Assembly: GCF_001949145.1 (NCBI RefSeq)
Contig: NW_019091558.1
Span: forward strand, 106,274-158,855
Direction: 5' to 3'
Length of the DNA stretch: 52,582 bases
Source: Acanthaster planci
Taxonomy: Eukaryota; Echinodermata; Asteroidea; Valvatida; Acanthasteridae
Part shown: one piece after another, positions 1 to 10,590 of the stretch
Position numbering within the stretch: position 1 is the first letter of the stretch
Layout of the letters: each line of letters starts with the position of its first letter
Made by a program: the position numbers and the translations under genes
The notes under the pieces: generated by a model
What the model saw: the letters and a program-made list of their open reading frames with translations, nothing else
What the model was told of the DNA's origin: nothing
Database searches by the model: none

Positions 1-650
1 GATTGTTCTAATGATGTCAGAAGATGAACGAGTGACAATGAGGTCTAACACTTGACCACGGTTATGAGTAGGCTCCTTGACCTAAACTTGCAATTTAAAC
101 ACACAAAGATTCAACATAACAAATGAACAGCACGTGGCCAATACTTGCGTAATTATATGTGTAAGGAATTGTAGCTGTCTCTTTTCCTTAGATAATTAGA
201 CAATCATAGAGCCAAATAATTGATAAATCTTCACTAATCAGCTTGTGAACTACTCAAATAAGTGAATCAATGATGCACAATTTGTGATTACAAATGTACA
301 TGCGTGCACTGTCACAATAAACAATACATGCAAACCAAAATGTTCATGCATTGTACATGATCGTTATGGTCAATTAAACCTCAAACCTACACAAAAGTAC
401 TTGACATTTCTGCTAAACATTAACATAATCATCATAATTAACAATTATGACATCAAGGTATGACCTCAATGCCTCAATTGTATTTGTTCTTCTTATATTT
501 GATGGAATACGGTGGACAGTTTTTGGAGTCAACTAATGTCATGCCCTGAGGCGGGCAAAAAATGCATGGTTGCCGGAGGGCGTTATGATCGCAGGCTAAA
601 GTAAACTCACACCAGCAACACTCCCCCTTTGCTACCTTTAAAAATTTCAA
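1..650. other. Non-coding stretch, no recognised feature
   Basis: AT-rich sequence with no long open frame and no recognisable domain, repeat or RNA. It contains scattered acatg/gtaca words, which are common throughout the window. Nothing more can be supported. Confidence 0.5.
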
Positions 651-890
651 GGGCATGTAGCCGAGTGGTAAGGGCCTTTGGTTTCTGATCGCAAGGCCAG
701 AGGTTCAATTCCAGCTAAAGCTGTTTTGGAAAATTTGAATTTGTCTCTCTCTTTTTCTTGTGTCTCCATGCGTGTCTGCAGGCTCTCTTTCAGTCGTCAT
801 GGGAGCAACTGGGCGTAGCTGCTCAGAGCCAGGTATTGGTTCCGATAACTCAATACCTGCTGTGAATACATCAAATTCACGTCAACATTA
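651..890 (+). repeat. tRNA-derived SINE-like sequence
   Basis: Positions 658-669 read TAGCCGAGTGGT, a good RNA polymerase III A box. Positions 702-712 read GGTTCAATTCC, a good B box, at tRNA-like spacing. The surrounding 70 bases look like a diverged tRNA (leucine or serine type judging by the A box). A pyrimidine-rich body and an unrelated tail follow instead of a tRNA 3' end, which is the usual plan of a SINE. I see no clean acceptor or anticodon stem pairing, so a functional tRNA is unlikely. The right edge is approximate; DIRS-derived sequence begins near 890. Confidence 0.5.
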
Positions 891-934
891 TTAGCATTCC
901 ATGGAATTCAGTGCCCCTCGCCACTTCGGTCGGA

Positions 935-1330
935 CCATCGAGAACAAATGTGTCATCCAATCCAACAACACGACAATAGTCTCTTACATAAATCATTAGG
1001 GGCATGCGCTCCACAAGCCTATGCCTCCTAACGAGAGAAATGTTCCTCTGGACCTTGGACCACAGGATCGACTTCCAAACAATGCACTTCCCTGTATCCA
1101 ACAACACCATTGCCGACACATTCTCCAGGGGATATATCCACCCAATGGAGTGGATCTTTCAACTGGGAGTAGTATGCTTAGTTTTTGAGGCTACAGATAA
1201 ACTCCACATCAACCTCTTTACCTCATCACAAAACACCCAGCTATCTGTCTTCTACACAAGATTCCTTGACCAACAGGCCTGGGCAACTGATGCGTTGCAT
1301 CTCTGCTGGACCAGGATGTTCGCTTAAGCA
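935..1330 (+). pseudogene. RNase H / connection domain remnant of DIRS copy 1
   Basis: One frame around 940-1000 gives a diverged form of the RNase H segment that reads VRSDNATAVTYI in the copy at 33.9 kb, here with SNNTTIVSYI. After a frame change, 1004-1327 encodes an NNTIADTFSRG stretch, the usual C-terminal 'NxxADxLSR' signature of retroelement RNase H. It then gives the DIRS-typical segment with LFTSSQNTQLSVFY and QAWATDALHLCW, which matches LFASHLNTQLPKF and TWATDTLRISW in copy 2. A stop interrupts the first part, so no intact enzyme is encoded. Confidence 0.65.
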
Positions 1331-1599
1331 TTTTCTCCAGTATCCCTGATCCCAGCTGTAATTGAGCAGGAACATTGCTGAGTTCTCATCACCCCCTTCT
1401 GGCCTCGCCAGTCCTTGTTCCCTCGTCTCACCAGACTCTTGTACCAAGCTCCTCTAATCCTACTGCTCAGGCCAGACCTCCATCAGCCAGGCTCCGGCAT
1501 TTTCTACCCTCGGCCGGAGATTCTCCACTGATCTGCTGGCCATTGTTGAACGATTGTTCCGCTCAGCTGGTTTTTCTGACGAAGCTTCCATGATGGCGG

Positions 1600-2332
1600 C
1601 CAAGAGCAGATGACAACCCATGGCACACAGAACAAGGTGTGGCTCCGACAAATGTATCTCTCAGGATCGTATCCGATTTCTTCATGCACCTGTTCAACTC
1701 TAGTATACAAGTTGCAACTATCCGCAGCTATCGTTCTGCCATTTCTTCCATCCACTCCGGCTCTCAAGACAGATCTTCCATGTCGAACAACAATCCTCTC
1801 AAACATTTCTTTCATGGCATGTCCGTTGGGTGCCCACCTTCGAGACTATTCGTCCTGGTAGTTAACCACGTCTCAGCGGGGCAGCGAACTCCATACCCTA
1901 TCCATAGCTGATTGACATATCCACTGGTAACCTAATGGCATTCACCTCATCCCATCTGTGGGCTTCCTCACAGAAAATCAAACTGAGACCTTCTGTCCTG
2001 CGGACATTTTTTTGTTCCTGCCATCACCAAACACTCGGGATCCTGAGATGACAAGCTCTGGTGTCTGGTTTGAACTCTCAAATGGTACCTCGCCAAAACA
2101 AGAAATCCCAGTGGTGCTTCTTCTCTGCTCTTCATCACTTCGGTGAAGCCTCATCGGCCCTTGCTAACAATGAATGGCTATCTCCATCTGACGATGCCAC
2201 CTGTTGCCACATCCAGGCACTTGACTTCAGAGCAGTTCCTACCTTGGCCTATTTTTGAGGCATTTCCTTTGAGGACATCTGCAAGGCAGCATGCTGGAAG
2301 TCATCCTCTACCTTCACCTCATGCTACCTGAC
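1600..2332 (+). pseudogene. Tyrosine recombinase remnant of DIRS copy 1
   Basis: Around 1675-1760 a frame reads DFFMHLFNSS then RSYRSAISSIHSG, the core-binding (SAM-like) domain typical of DIRS recombinases. Around 2200-2330 another frame reads HIQALDFRAVPTLAYF and then ISFEDICKAACWKSSSTF, which corresponds to the catalytic HxxR box and the region before the nucleophilic tyrosine. The His of the HxxR box is replaced (LDFR), although CYLTDIL retains a tyrosine. Several frameshifts and a stop lie between these blocks. In an intact element the enzyme would integrate circular cDNA; this copy cannot. Confidence 0.65.
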
Positions 2333-2506
2333 TGACATCTTGCAGACATGCAGTATCTGCATCGGGACTACCGGGCCATCGCTAAGATGAATAACTGGAT
2401 GTATCCCATCCTGCCTTTGGTCGGTCCCTCTTATATATACTACACTGTTTACCATCATTTAACTCAAGTGTCCTTGCCGACCCAACTCCTAGGCCCTATG
2501 CTAATC

Positions 2507-2610
2507 TGCATATGTATGTAGTGACTGTTTGGGTAAGTTGACCGTGATGGACTTTCCCCCTAAGTAGTGCGGGAGGAGTTCTCTAGGTCATGCTTACCCA
2601 TACAGTCACA
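2507..2610 (+). repeat. Internal complementary region (ICR) of DIRS copy 1
   Basis: The block begins TGCATATGTATGTAGTGACTG, like the terminal repeat at 2748-2778. Its right half (about 2575-2610) is the reverse complement of that terminus: AGGTCATGCTTACCCATACAGTCA pairs with the tip that reads TGACTGTCTGGGTAGTATGACCT. An internal block complementary to the element ends is a hallmark of DIRS elements, where it is thought to template circularisation of the cDNA. Confidence 0.6.
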
Positions 2611-2778
2611 GCCCTCCTGTCCTCCCCACTATCTGCTTGGCATCCTGGACGATCATGGTAGCGACCCTGCCAGAAGTGGACCAATAGAGGGTACACTACA
2701 GTTGATAAAACATTTAACGAATAGCAATAGAGCACTAAGGAAATATGCATATGTAGTGACTGTCTGGGTAGTATGACC
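2611..2778 (+). repeat. Right terminal repeat of DIRS copy 1
   Basis: Follows the ICR directly and ends in ATATGCATATGTAGTGACTGTCTGGG. Positions 2686-2765 align with 38371-38445 and with 46920-46990, including the shared word GATAAAAC and the TGCATA tip. The extreme end predicted by the ICR (a pyrimidine/purine block of about 35 bases) is missing after 2778, so the tip is truncated. Confidence 0.6.
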
Positions 2779-5129
2779 TCGAAAACAAAGATATTTAAAA
2801 ATGGGAGGAACCTCTCATAATAAAGAATACAGCTGTTAAATGTTGAAAGGTGAAATCCAATTATATGAACCCACACGTGGAGTTAAATATGAAACCTGCG
2901 CTTAAATGCAAGTCGCTGCCAGCCCTGAGGCCATTTCTTAGTGGCATACTGTAGTATAAACTTTTACAAAGAAACTTTTCATGGTTGGACAGATGTAAGA
3001 ATGCATATTGTCAATAATACATTGTTAACAACAATTGTTGAATATTGTAGGTTTCTTTAATAAGAAAGAAATCAGTCTTGGGGAATTCATGTGTAAGTTC
3101 GAGAAAAAATGCAAACTATTTCAGGTGACATGGCTCCTGCAACAAGAGCATGCATTAATTGGTGTCAATGGAGCGGTGATGAAAGTTTCACCAAATCACC
3201 AATTATAGTCACAACTTCCAATCGGCCAACTTGTCAAAGATTCCATGTAGTCCTCACCCCAGGCATACACCACAAGCCTGTGGACTCCCATTGGCCCAAC
3301 CCCAACCGCTGCAGAGTAAAATATCTGAAAAGATTAGTCGCCCCAAGGAGCCCATGTGGTCGACATGTAAAAGGTGTTTGCCCTGTTGGCCAAGCTTTGT
3401 CAAACACAACGTGGTCTGTTGCATGCAATACTAGGTGTACTGCACTATGTACTCTGTACATGCATTATTCTGGTGATGACATCATCCAGTCAGCCTAGGA
3501 GTGCAAATGGCCAAAAATTTTTTTGTGGGCGGAAAAATGCAGGATCTTTTTATTCATTTTGCGGTCACAATGAATGGGGTAAACATTAAATTTAGGATGT
3601 TTTGAAATGGATACACATTTATTGTTATTTTGAAATACTTCACATAAACTAAAGGTTTTCTATTTCTGTAACCCTTCAAAATTTCCTTTGGACTTGCAAA
3701 AAGGTTCCTGTTTAATAAGTTTGCATATTAGTGCTTACATTTATTTTGGACACTGGAAGGTACTCATTCACCTCAGCAAACTTACAACTTTGTTTTGCTT
3801 TTTACTTCAATATAAATCCTCTTGTTAATAAACTTTTTAAGCTGTTATGTAAAGGAAGAGGGTGAATTTAATGTTGGAAGCTCCCTGTAGTGTTTGTTAG
3901 GAAGCCAAGATGATGTGTAACATACCACATTGCCATGCCATGTAAAATGCCACCCTCCTCGTGCTGATTCACCGCTCAGACACCACAGATTTGAATAGTA
4001 GTATCTGCGTAGGTAAATCCAGGGGGCCAACACGAGCATGTTCTTTCCCCCAGCAAATAAATATTTGTGAAAAAAAATTTAGTATAAAGAGGCAATTAGT
4101 TCACTTCTCATATTTTGTCCCAAAGCAAGTAAAAAGTCCTGGGTTCTATCCTTACCCTTCAGAAATGTCATAGAGTAAAACTTACAGAAAATTAATAATT
4201 ATAATAATTGAACATGTTTAATGCACCCTTTCCATAAAAATGACCAATGGCGCAGTACAAGTTAACGTAAAAAAAATAATTGATTTAGGAAATGAAAGGA
4301 TAAGGATAAATGAATTTCACCACTCTAGTGCCCAAACCGCAGTATTGCGATACGTCTGTCCTGCCAACAGGGAGAACCTAACCCTGCTGGCATCGGTGAT
4401 GTCTCGATCTTTCCCAGGGACAGACGCCTCTAACCCTACCTACGATAAAAGAAAAGTAATTATACGTGACACGGCGACACTAAAATAACGAATCACAGCT
4501 AAACCTATGTTCAAGTTAAAAATAATAATAACCCTACTAGATAAAACTAATAAAATAAAGAATCTTGCAGTGCAATATCACTGTGCAATTGCAATATTAA
4601 AAAGGTATGTTACAGTCAGGATTTGAATTCCAGAATTTCTACGTCAGGCCTGCTGGTGGGGATTATTAGCTTGACCCTCTGGAGCCTGAACCTTAATCCT
4701 CTAGGGCTGCCATTCTAATCTTTCTAGGCCAAGCCCTGTAAAATATTTCTTTTATAAGGCTCTTTGTATAATGAGTGAACAGGGAATGTGCTAGGACACT
4801 ATAATCGGGTAGACACACCATGCCGGGTTCTCTGTTGACCATACCACCACAGGCAGGCGAGACGCTGACAGTACCAATGATCCAGCTACTACCGGTGTCC
4901 AAGTCAAGCTACCTTAATGGACCCACTGAGCGTGGCTGCTCTTCCCAAGCTTCGAATCATTGTGCTGGTGCTCAAGGCTACTGCTCCATTGTAATATATT
5001 TATTTACTTGTTAATCTCCTCATGTTAATTGACGCTGATTCATTATTAAAATTAATGCACTTTCAGTTCTTCTAATGCAAGTCACGCTTCACTGCCTTGG
5101 TAATTGCTGGTTGTTGAAAATGTCCTGTT
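2779..5129. other. Non-coding stretch, no recognised feature
   Basis: Short open frames only, none with a recognisable domain. A segment at about 3110-3500 is somewhat GC-richer with a 129-codon frame, but its composition and lack of any motif give no support for a gene. The run 4620-4660 weakly resembles a tRNA B box on the minus strand, without a convincing A box. Confidence 0.4.
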
Positions 5130-6272
5130 TATTTGTTGGTTCTTTCCTCTTAAATTACTTTGCTGCGGTGTGCGACAGATTGGACTTTTTTAGTTGATCT
5201 TTCCACACGTAACAGGTAAGTTTTCACTTTACATTTAAAAATGGCAAGGCTCTGCTCACACTGTAGGTGCCATGGCAAGGCATTCCATAATTTAGGAGCA
5301 GCCATTGCAAATGCCCTGTCACCAAGTGTGGGTAGCATTTTACCGTTATGGTAACTTAACAAAGGACCGTTGCCAGCTGACCCGAGATGATATCTAGACG
5401 TTTCTGTATGATGACAAGATTCATTAAATATCTAGGAGCAAGAACATGGATGGCTTTGTATGCTAATAGGATGATTTTGAATTTAATCCTGTACAAACCA
5501 GGTAACCAGTGAAGGTGATACAGTATTGGTGTTATTCGTTGAAACTTGAGTGTATTCGTAAGAAGTCTAGCTGCAGCATTCTGGACTCGCTGTAATCTTA
5601 TTATCTGTTCTGCTGACAAACCATACACAAACTATTACAATAATCCAGACGGCTGGTCACAAATGCGTGAATTAACACTGAAAGCGAATTGGGAGAGAGG
5701 AATTTACTAATGCACCTAAGATTGTGAAGGTGGAAAAATGCTGCACAACAAGCCTTAGTGATGTGGGTGTCCATTGTCATTTCTGAATCAAACCATGATC
5801 CCACATTCCTGAGTTGCGTGGATGGAGGGATTACAGAATCACCCACCTTGACAATGGAAATATTTATTTTCTGCAACTGTTGCCTGGCTCCACTAATCAG
5901 AACTTCACACTTAGCATCATTGATCATTAGCCTGTCTTTTAGCATCCAATTTCTAATGTCCAAAATACAACTTTCCATTGCAGCTACTGCAGTTTGGCAG
6001 GAAGTCATCAGGTTTAAATGATAAATACAACTGTAGATCCAGATCACATGATTTCTTTGTGGACTTCACAAGGTCTTCAACCTGTGACCCAGTTAGTGGT
6101 TGAAATTGGTCAAACAAAATGCCACACGACAAAGGCAATTCAAGTACTGGATAAGAAGTTCGGCTTCCTGTGGCTGAAGTTAAATTATCAAGCCTAACAT
6201 GGATATTAGATATTTTCTTCTCAAAGAAGCTACCCATGTCATTAGCAAGAGACAGTTTGTTGGTATTAATTA
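5130..6272 (-). mobile_element. CR1/L2-like LINE, internally deleted 3' part
   Basis: Minus-strand remnant of a non-LTR retrotransposon ORF2. From its 5' side it holds an endonuclease-RT linker (about 6272-6060, with SFFEKKISNI and LDNL), the sequence just after the RT YADD region (LQLYLSFK, then AAMESCILDIRNWM), the thumb region (RLDYCNSL) and the typical C-terminal segments RLQRVQNAAARLL, LHWLP and GDRAFAMAAPKLWNALP. The reverse transcriptase fingers and palm are missing. Frame changes near 6015, 5625 and 5358 and scattered substitutions show the copy is old. The C-terminal signature is shared by CR1, L2 and related LINE clades, so the exact clade is not settled. Confidence 0.85.
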
Positions 6273-9128
6273 AGAATTAAAAACATGAAGAATTTGTTGC
6301 CCCCCCCCTTAAAACTGTTCGCCCCTCCTCCCAAAAGGGGAATTTTGGTCTGGATCTGCCCTTGGTTATCTGTACATGAATTTGACTCCAAAGAACAGTA
6401 TGTCTGTGTCAGAGCAGCTCAGCCCCATGTCCTGGCAATCTGATCACTATGAGCAAGTCGCAAATGGCATACACAGACAAAAGTGCCAGTCTTATATGAT
6501 TATAAGACGTGCAACATTTTCACAGGAGTCTGGACAAATGTCTTCTGGGTCTGGAAAGGAAAATTTATTGTTTCAAACAACTGACCGACAATTAGTTGCC
6601 CCCATTCCTACTGGGGGACCAGGCAATGAGATTCTCCATCAACCATTATCACAGGTGGTCCTCCACATGCCCTACAAACTAACTCCCCTTTCTACCATGT
6701 GCTGTTTAAGTGTACTTCATCATTTTCTATGGTTATCCACCCCTTCCATCTTCTGGCCCCCACTCGATGGCCACAATTTCAGGTCTTTCTTGTGGCAGAC
6801 AGAGTATGCATACCTCCTTTGCTGTGCTGTCACAGAATGCTGAAGATATTCCAGTCCAGCTGTCCTCATCACTTGACAACTTAAATAAACCAAACCTTGA
6901 GGCACGAAAAAGAGTTCTGCTACTGATTTCCAGACCAATGTTAATTTATTTTTCGCAACCCTACAATTTTATCAGTAAAGTAAACAAAAATTATAGTAAT
7001 ACAAGTCCTCTTGTCTTTTCTGTCTTCATGAAACGTCTCTCAACAACCTTTCATTATGTCAAAGAAGATTGTATTCATATATTTGCATACATTCATTTAT
7101 AATTTTTGTGAAGAACTTGTTGACTTGTTTTCACCACTTCCCTTCACGGTTCACTATCATGGTGATAACACATGCAGTAATGTTCAATACAATGAAGAAA
7201 TGCTATACTAGTTCCTTTCTGTGCATTAATTCACAGAACTTGATCACTTGCCTGTGTATGTATTTTCCATGTTCATGAATTTAATTGGAGGTTGTATCGC
7301 CTGTACAAGTGAGCGTGCTTCCTCAAAATTTCCTACCACAAAACAAGGTTTATCACCCTATAAGCCTCTTAGAAAAGTGATCCCTGAAAAGAACCCAAAT
7401 TATAGTAAACATCCCTTCCTTCAGGTAAAAAAGTCCACTCCCTCAGTTAAAGTAAAGGAAGTGCTGTCGTTCAAAATTTTAAAGAGCAGAGTATCAATCA
7501 CAAATTTCCCTGTACTTCAATTGAAAGAAATCAATTTGTCCCTTAGTTTGACAGGAGGTACTTTCAAAAGAAGACAAATTAATATCCCTTGTTTTCCCTT
7601 CTTAACATTTACAATTAATTGTCACCCGTTATCCAGGAAAATAGTTTGAATTAGCTAATACAACCATTTTTCATCCTTACACACATAAACTTGTTCACAA
7701 ATAAAATGTTCTTTACATGTTCCTGTGTGCAAAAGTGGGTACCAAAACTTGTTTCCCTTAAGATATGCTTCAGTCTCCAGGCAATATGTCTAAACTGGAT
7801 GCAACTTGAACTCCTGAAGTTGTTCCAGTACTAGTACCCTACAATACTAACCACCAGTGATTAATTATCCATATGAGGGCAGACTGCTCACATGTACATT
7901 ATAAGTATGCAATGGAAAGGGAAGCATGGCAGCCCCATTTTGTGTACACACTTGCAACCTACCTTGTGCCTTCCTAGCACAAGTCCTGCAGCTGAAATCA
8001 TGAAACTTTTATGCAATGGCGTAACTCCACTTATGCCACATTTTATTGCGCAAGTTACGCAACAAATTAAGACCAATTTCACGAAACATACTCATTGCGT
8101 AAGTCCCCGACTTCTGCAATATTGGCGTAACTTACACTGTCCTTTTAGGTTGGCCATAAAGTTGCACCAAACGAAGCGGGCCGGTTAAACCTCACCATTG
8201 CTGAAGTTATTAAGACTTATATGAGAAACGGACAACTTTGTTCCAGAAGGTAATAATAAATTTGTTTGGCTGTGAGAAAACTGCGAAACTTTTTGTCCAA
8301 TTCAAATGAAGAAAAGAAAAAAATTCTTCAAAATGGCAGGTAGATGTGATTCAATGACTATTTGATGACTGCTGTTATATTGGAAAATAACAGCTGTCAT
8401 AAAAGCTGTTTTTGTCCAAGAAATTTAATATTATTAGAACACGGTGCATTTACGCAACTTTTCTTGGAATCAACGTAAGCATATTGCGCAGCTACGGCAT
8501 AAATTTGTGGCACAAGGCTTAAGCATGGTTCAAAGTTAAGCCACGTTTTGTGAAATCTGCTGCTGCAGTGCAAGCCTGATAGAGCAGTGATGTATGAGCT
8601 ACATGCTGTCATCTATCACTGCTTGATGACTGATAAATGACATATACTTGACAGAGCACTCACTGTGCTAACATCATTGATATTTTTAGTGTTTTATGTT
8701 GCACTTTGAATGTATATTTTGATATCATAAAGGGACATGGTTTTTATTATTGATTTTTCATTGTTGATGTTATGTTTAATACAATTATGTCAGGGCCAAT
8801 TCAAACACCACTAATACAAGTGACAGTTTCCTTGAATCATGATTTTGTTTCTCGGATAGGAGACCACCTTAAGGAAACCTTCAGGTACATGTATATATAT
8901 AAAGGATGCGGATTGCTGGTTTGGAACTCTATGCGGATTATACAACTCACCTTTGACTGATTTTCTTTCAATTAGTGTACAGATTCCCTGAAAAGCACAA
9001 AGATGCATAATCTGTACACTTTACATGGGTCTACGTTTCTTTCCGACTATGAGTTCACATGTATTGTGCTTTACTTCCTTGCATCTAGCAAGCATGGCCT
9101 GGAAGACCGTGAAATTATTTTTATGCTC
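6273..9128. other. Non-coding stretch upstream of the formin exon
   Basis: Contains a C-run at 6301-6308 and several 100-155 codon open frames (6376-6843, 6710-7102, 7248-7649), none with a recognisable domain. The last two open only at GTG or TTG codons, so they are not convincing genes. The 8000-8110 and 8450-8560 stretches share diverged words (ttgcgcaa/ttacgc) in opposite orientation, perhaps a decayed MITE. The formin gene's earlier exons could lie here or beyond the left edge; I could not identify any. Confidence 0.35.
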
Positions 9129-9595
9129 TTAACCACTTCACCCTAGGACATGTCTCAACACACAGGAATTAATTCCCTGTGTAGAATGATTAAATGTGTT
9201 CGGAAAATTCTGGATGTAGTGCTGCATGATGTCTACATTCATCCAAAGGCTTGAGTAATTCCCATTGAGTTTGTACACATGCAAAGGCTGAAACTAGTCC
9301 ATGATGTTGAGTGTGCATGGAGCCCCAAAGCAGCTGCAGGCCATAGCCAGGTGTTGAGACACACATAGCCCCGCGACACAGTCTTGGAGTTTTAAAAAAA
9401 GGCTTTGATGCAATAGCAAACCTCGCAAAAATCTTGAAGAAATGACAACCAAGGGTTAGTATTTGTACAGTTAATGACATGACATGTTTGTTAATGACTG
9501 TAGTTGTGGCATCTTGTCTTAAAAAGTCAGTCTTTTTGGCTAAAAATACTACAGAGCCTGAGAAACATGGAATAATACCGTCAGCAAGTGGTTAA
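9129..9595. mobile_element. TTAA-flanked MITE, copy A
   Basis: Starts TTAACCACTTCACCCTAGG and ends CCGTCAGCAAGTGGTTAA, so the termini form a short inverted repeat (TTAACCACTT) flanked by, or including, a TTAA target duplication. TTAA duplication is the signature of piggyBac-type transposition. The 467-bp body encodes no transposase; a 96-codon minus-strand frame inside is not recognisable. The same TTAACCACTT ends occur at 24003-24439, 38612-39183 and 45218-45813, so this is a non-autonomous family or set of related families. Confidence 0.65.
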
Positions 9596-9766
9596 TACTA
9601 TCTGGCCCACTCCCCGTGCATGTCATTTTTTAATACGATTGTGATGTTGCATGATTCACATTGTCTTGGCATGTTATAGATTAATGAAATATGTTGCTCA
9701 TAGTTGTGTCATACATACCTGGTATTTAGGTAATCTTTCAAACCTTTCTGTTATGACTTAAAACAG

Positions 9767-10450
9767 ATACAGGATTTGCAATGCAAGAAAATCTGCCAGC
9801 AAAGGAGCCTCCACTACCACCTCACCCAGCATCCCCCATTGTGATTAAGCCTGACGTACTCTCAACATCACAGAAAGAACTGACAAAAAAACAACAGCAT
9901 CCCATTTCAGAGCAATCAGAAAATAAACTGTTTTCTTCATCCCTTTCCCCGATGCAGAAACGACATGTGTGGCACTTATCCCAAATTAATCATGTTTATC
10001 CATACAAGAACCCTCCTCCCCTTCCAGTGAGGCAACTAGACGTCGAGAAGGTCATTAAAAAAGTTGAATTCTCTGGACCAAGATATGAGGAGCCTGGCAA
10101 CCCACACAGTGAAATTCCCCCTCCTTTACCCCCTAGACAAAGCACAGCAGATCGAGAAGTAGATGGTAAACAAAAAAACACTGATCAGCGCCCGACTAAA
10201 ACCAAAATTCAGCAAATGACAACCACAAAGAAGAGTAAAAATGGTGGACAGTCATTCTGGCGTAATTTGAAACAAGCCAAGGTGTTTTCATCCTCAACAA
10301 GTGGAGCGAATAAAAATAAAAGCCCTCCTCCTTTACCACCTCGTATTGCTACAAATAATGATTACTCCAATGAGTTCCTAAGACACCCGTCAAGTGATGT
10401 GACTAAGGAAAGCAGGGATGACACAACTGATGATGTACTGCCAAGGCCTG
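9767..10450 (+). CDS. Formin, exon with proline-rich SH3-ligand motifs
   Basis: Coding exon of a formin, the family that nucleates and elongates actin filaments in the cytoplasm. The ATG at 9781 opens a frame of 223 complete codons up to the donor. Counted from it, PPLPP lies at residues 10-14, PPPLPVR at 78-84, PPPLPPR at 113-119 and PPPLPPR at 182-188; the last three fit class II SH3 ligands (PxxPxR). The rest is polar and probably disordered. The donor is CCTG|GTAAGC at 10450/10451, phase 1, and joins in frame to 27768. An in-frame TGA lies at 9754-9756 and AG acceptors lie at 9765-9766 and 9771-9772, so this is probably an internal exon starting at 9767 or 9773; a first coding exon starting at 9781 is the alternative. 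The 24 codons that stay open past the donor are intron. Confidence 0.75.
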
Positions 10451-10495
10451 GTAAGCTGGTTTCACATAAAAAGCAAGGTTAAAAATATACATCAT

Positions 10496-10590
10496 ACATA
10501 CATACACACACATCTGGGTGTGTGTATGTATGTCTGTATGTATATGTGTATATATATGTATGTGTGTATATATATATAAATATATATTTC
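10496..10590. repeat. CA/TG and TA microsatellite with hairpin
   Basis: Positions 10496-10510 (ACATACATACACACA) and 10519-10533 (TGTGTGTATGTATGT) are perfect reverse complements separated by an 8-base loop. The tract then continues as TATG/TATA repeats to about 10588. Alternating purine-pyrimidine sequence of this kind can adopt Z-DNA or slip during replication. It lies only 46 bases past the formin donor site. Confidence 0.8.

Larger units (their letters stand above)
890..2778 (+). mobile_element. DIRS-type retrotransposon, 3' half (copy 1)
   Basis: Decayed 3' half of a tyrosine-recombinase retrotransposon. In order it holds an RNase H remnant (about 935-1330), a tyrosine recombinase remnant (about 1600-2332), an internal complementary region (2507-2610) and a right terminal repeat ending near 2778. 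The gag and reverse transcriptase parts are absent; the left edge abuts a SINE-like sequence. The terminal repeat matches those of the DIRS copies at 38.4 kb and 46.9 kb (shared TGCATATGTAGTGACTG), so these belong to one family. All coding parts carry stops and frame changes, so the copy is dead. Confidence 0.75.

Noticed and set aside
651-725. A genuine tRNA gene
   Set aside because: The A and B boxes are good, but I could not pair acceptor and anticodon stems, and a SINE-like body follows.
3109-3498. 129-codon forward frame as a gene
   Set aside because: No domain, signal or splice context, and comparable chance frames occur elsewhere in the window.
4600-4720. Minus-strand tRNA-like sequence
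   Set aside because: A B-box-like word is present (reverse complement of GGATTTGAATTCC) but no convincing A box at the right distance.
6376-7649. Cluster of 130-155 codon forward open frames upstream of the formin exon
   Set aside because: No recognisable domain, two of them open only at GTG or TTG codons, and no consistent splice sites linking them. Possible upstream formin exons, but unsupported.
9996-10181. Minus-strand 61-codon frame opposite the formin exon
   Set aside because: A shadow of the proline codons on the opposite strand (glycine-rich antisense of CCN).
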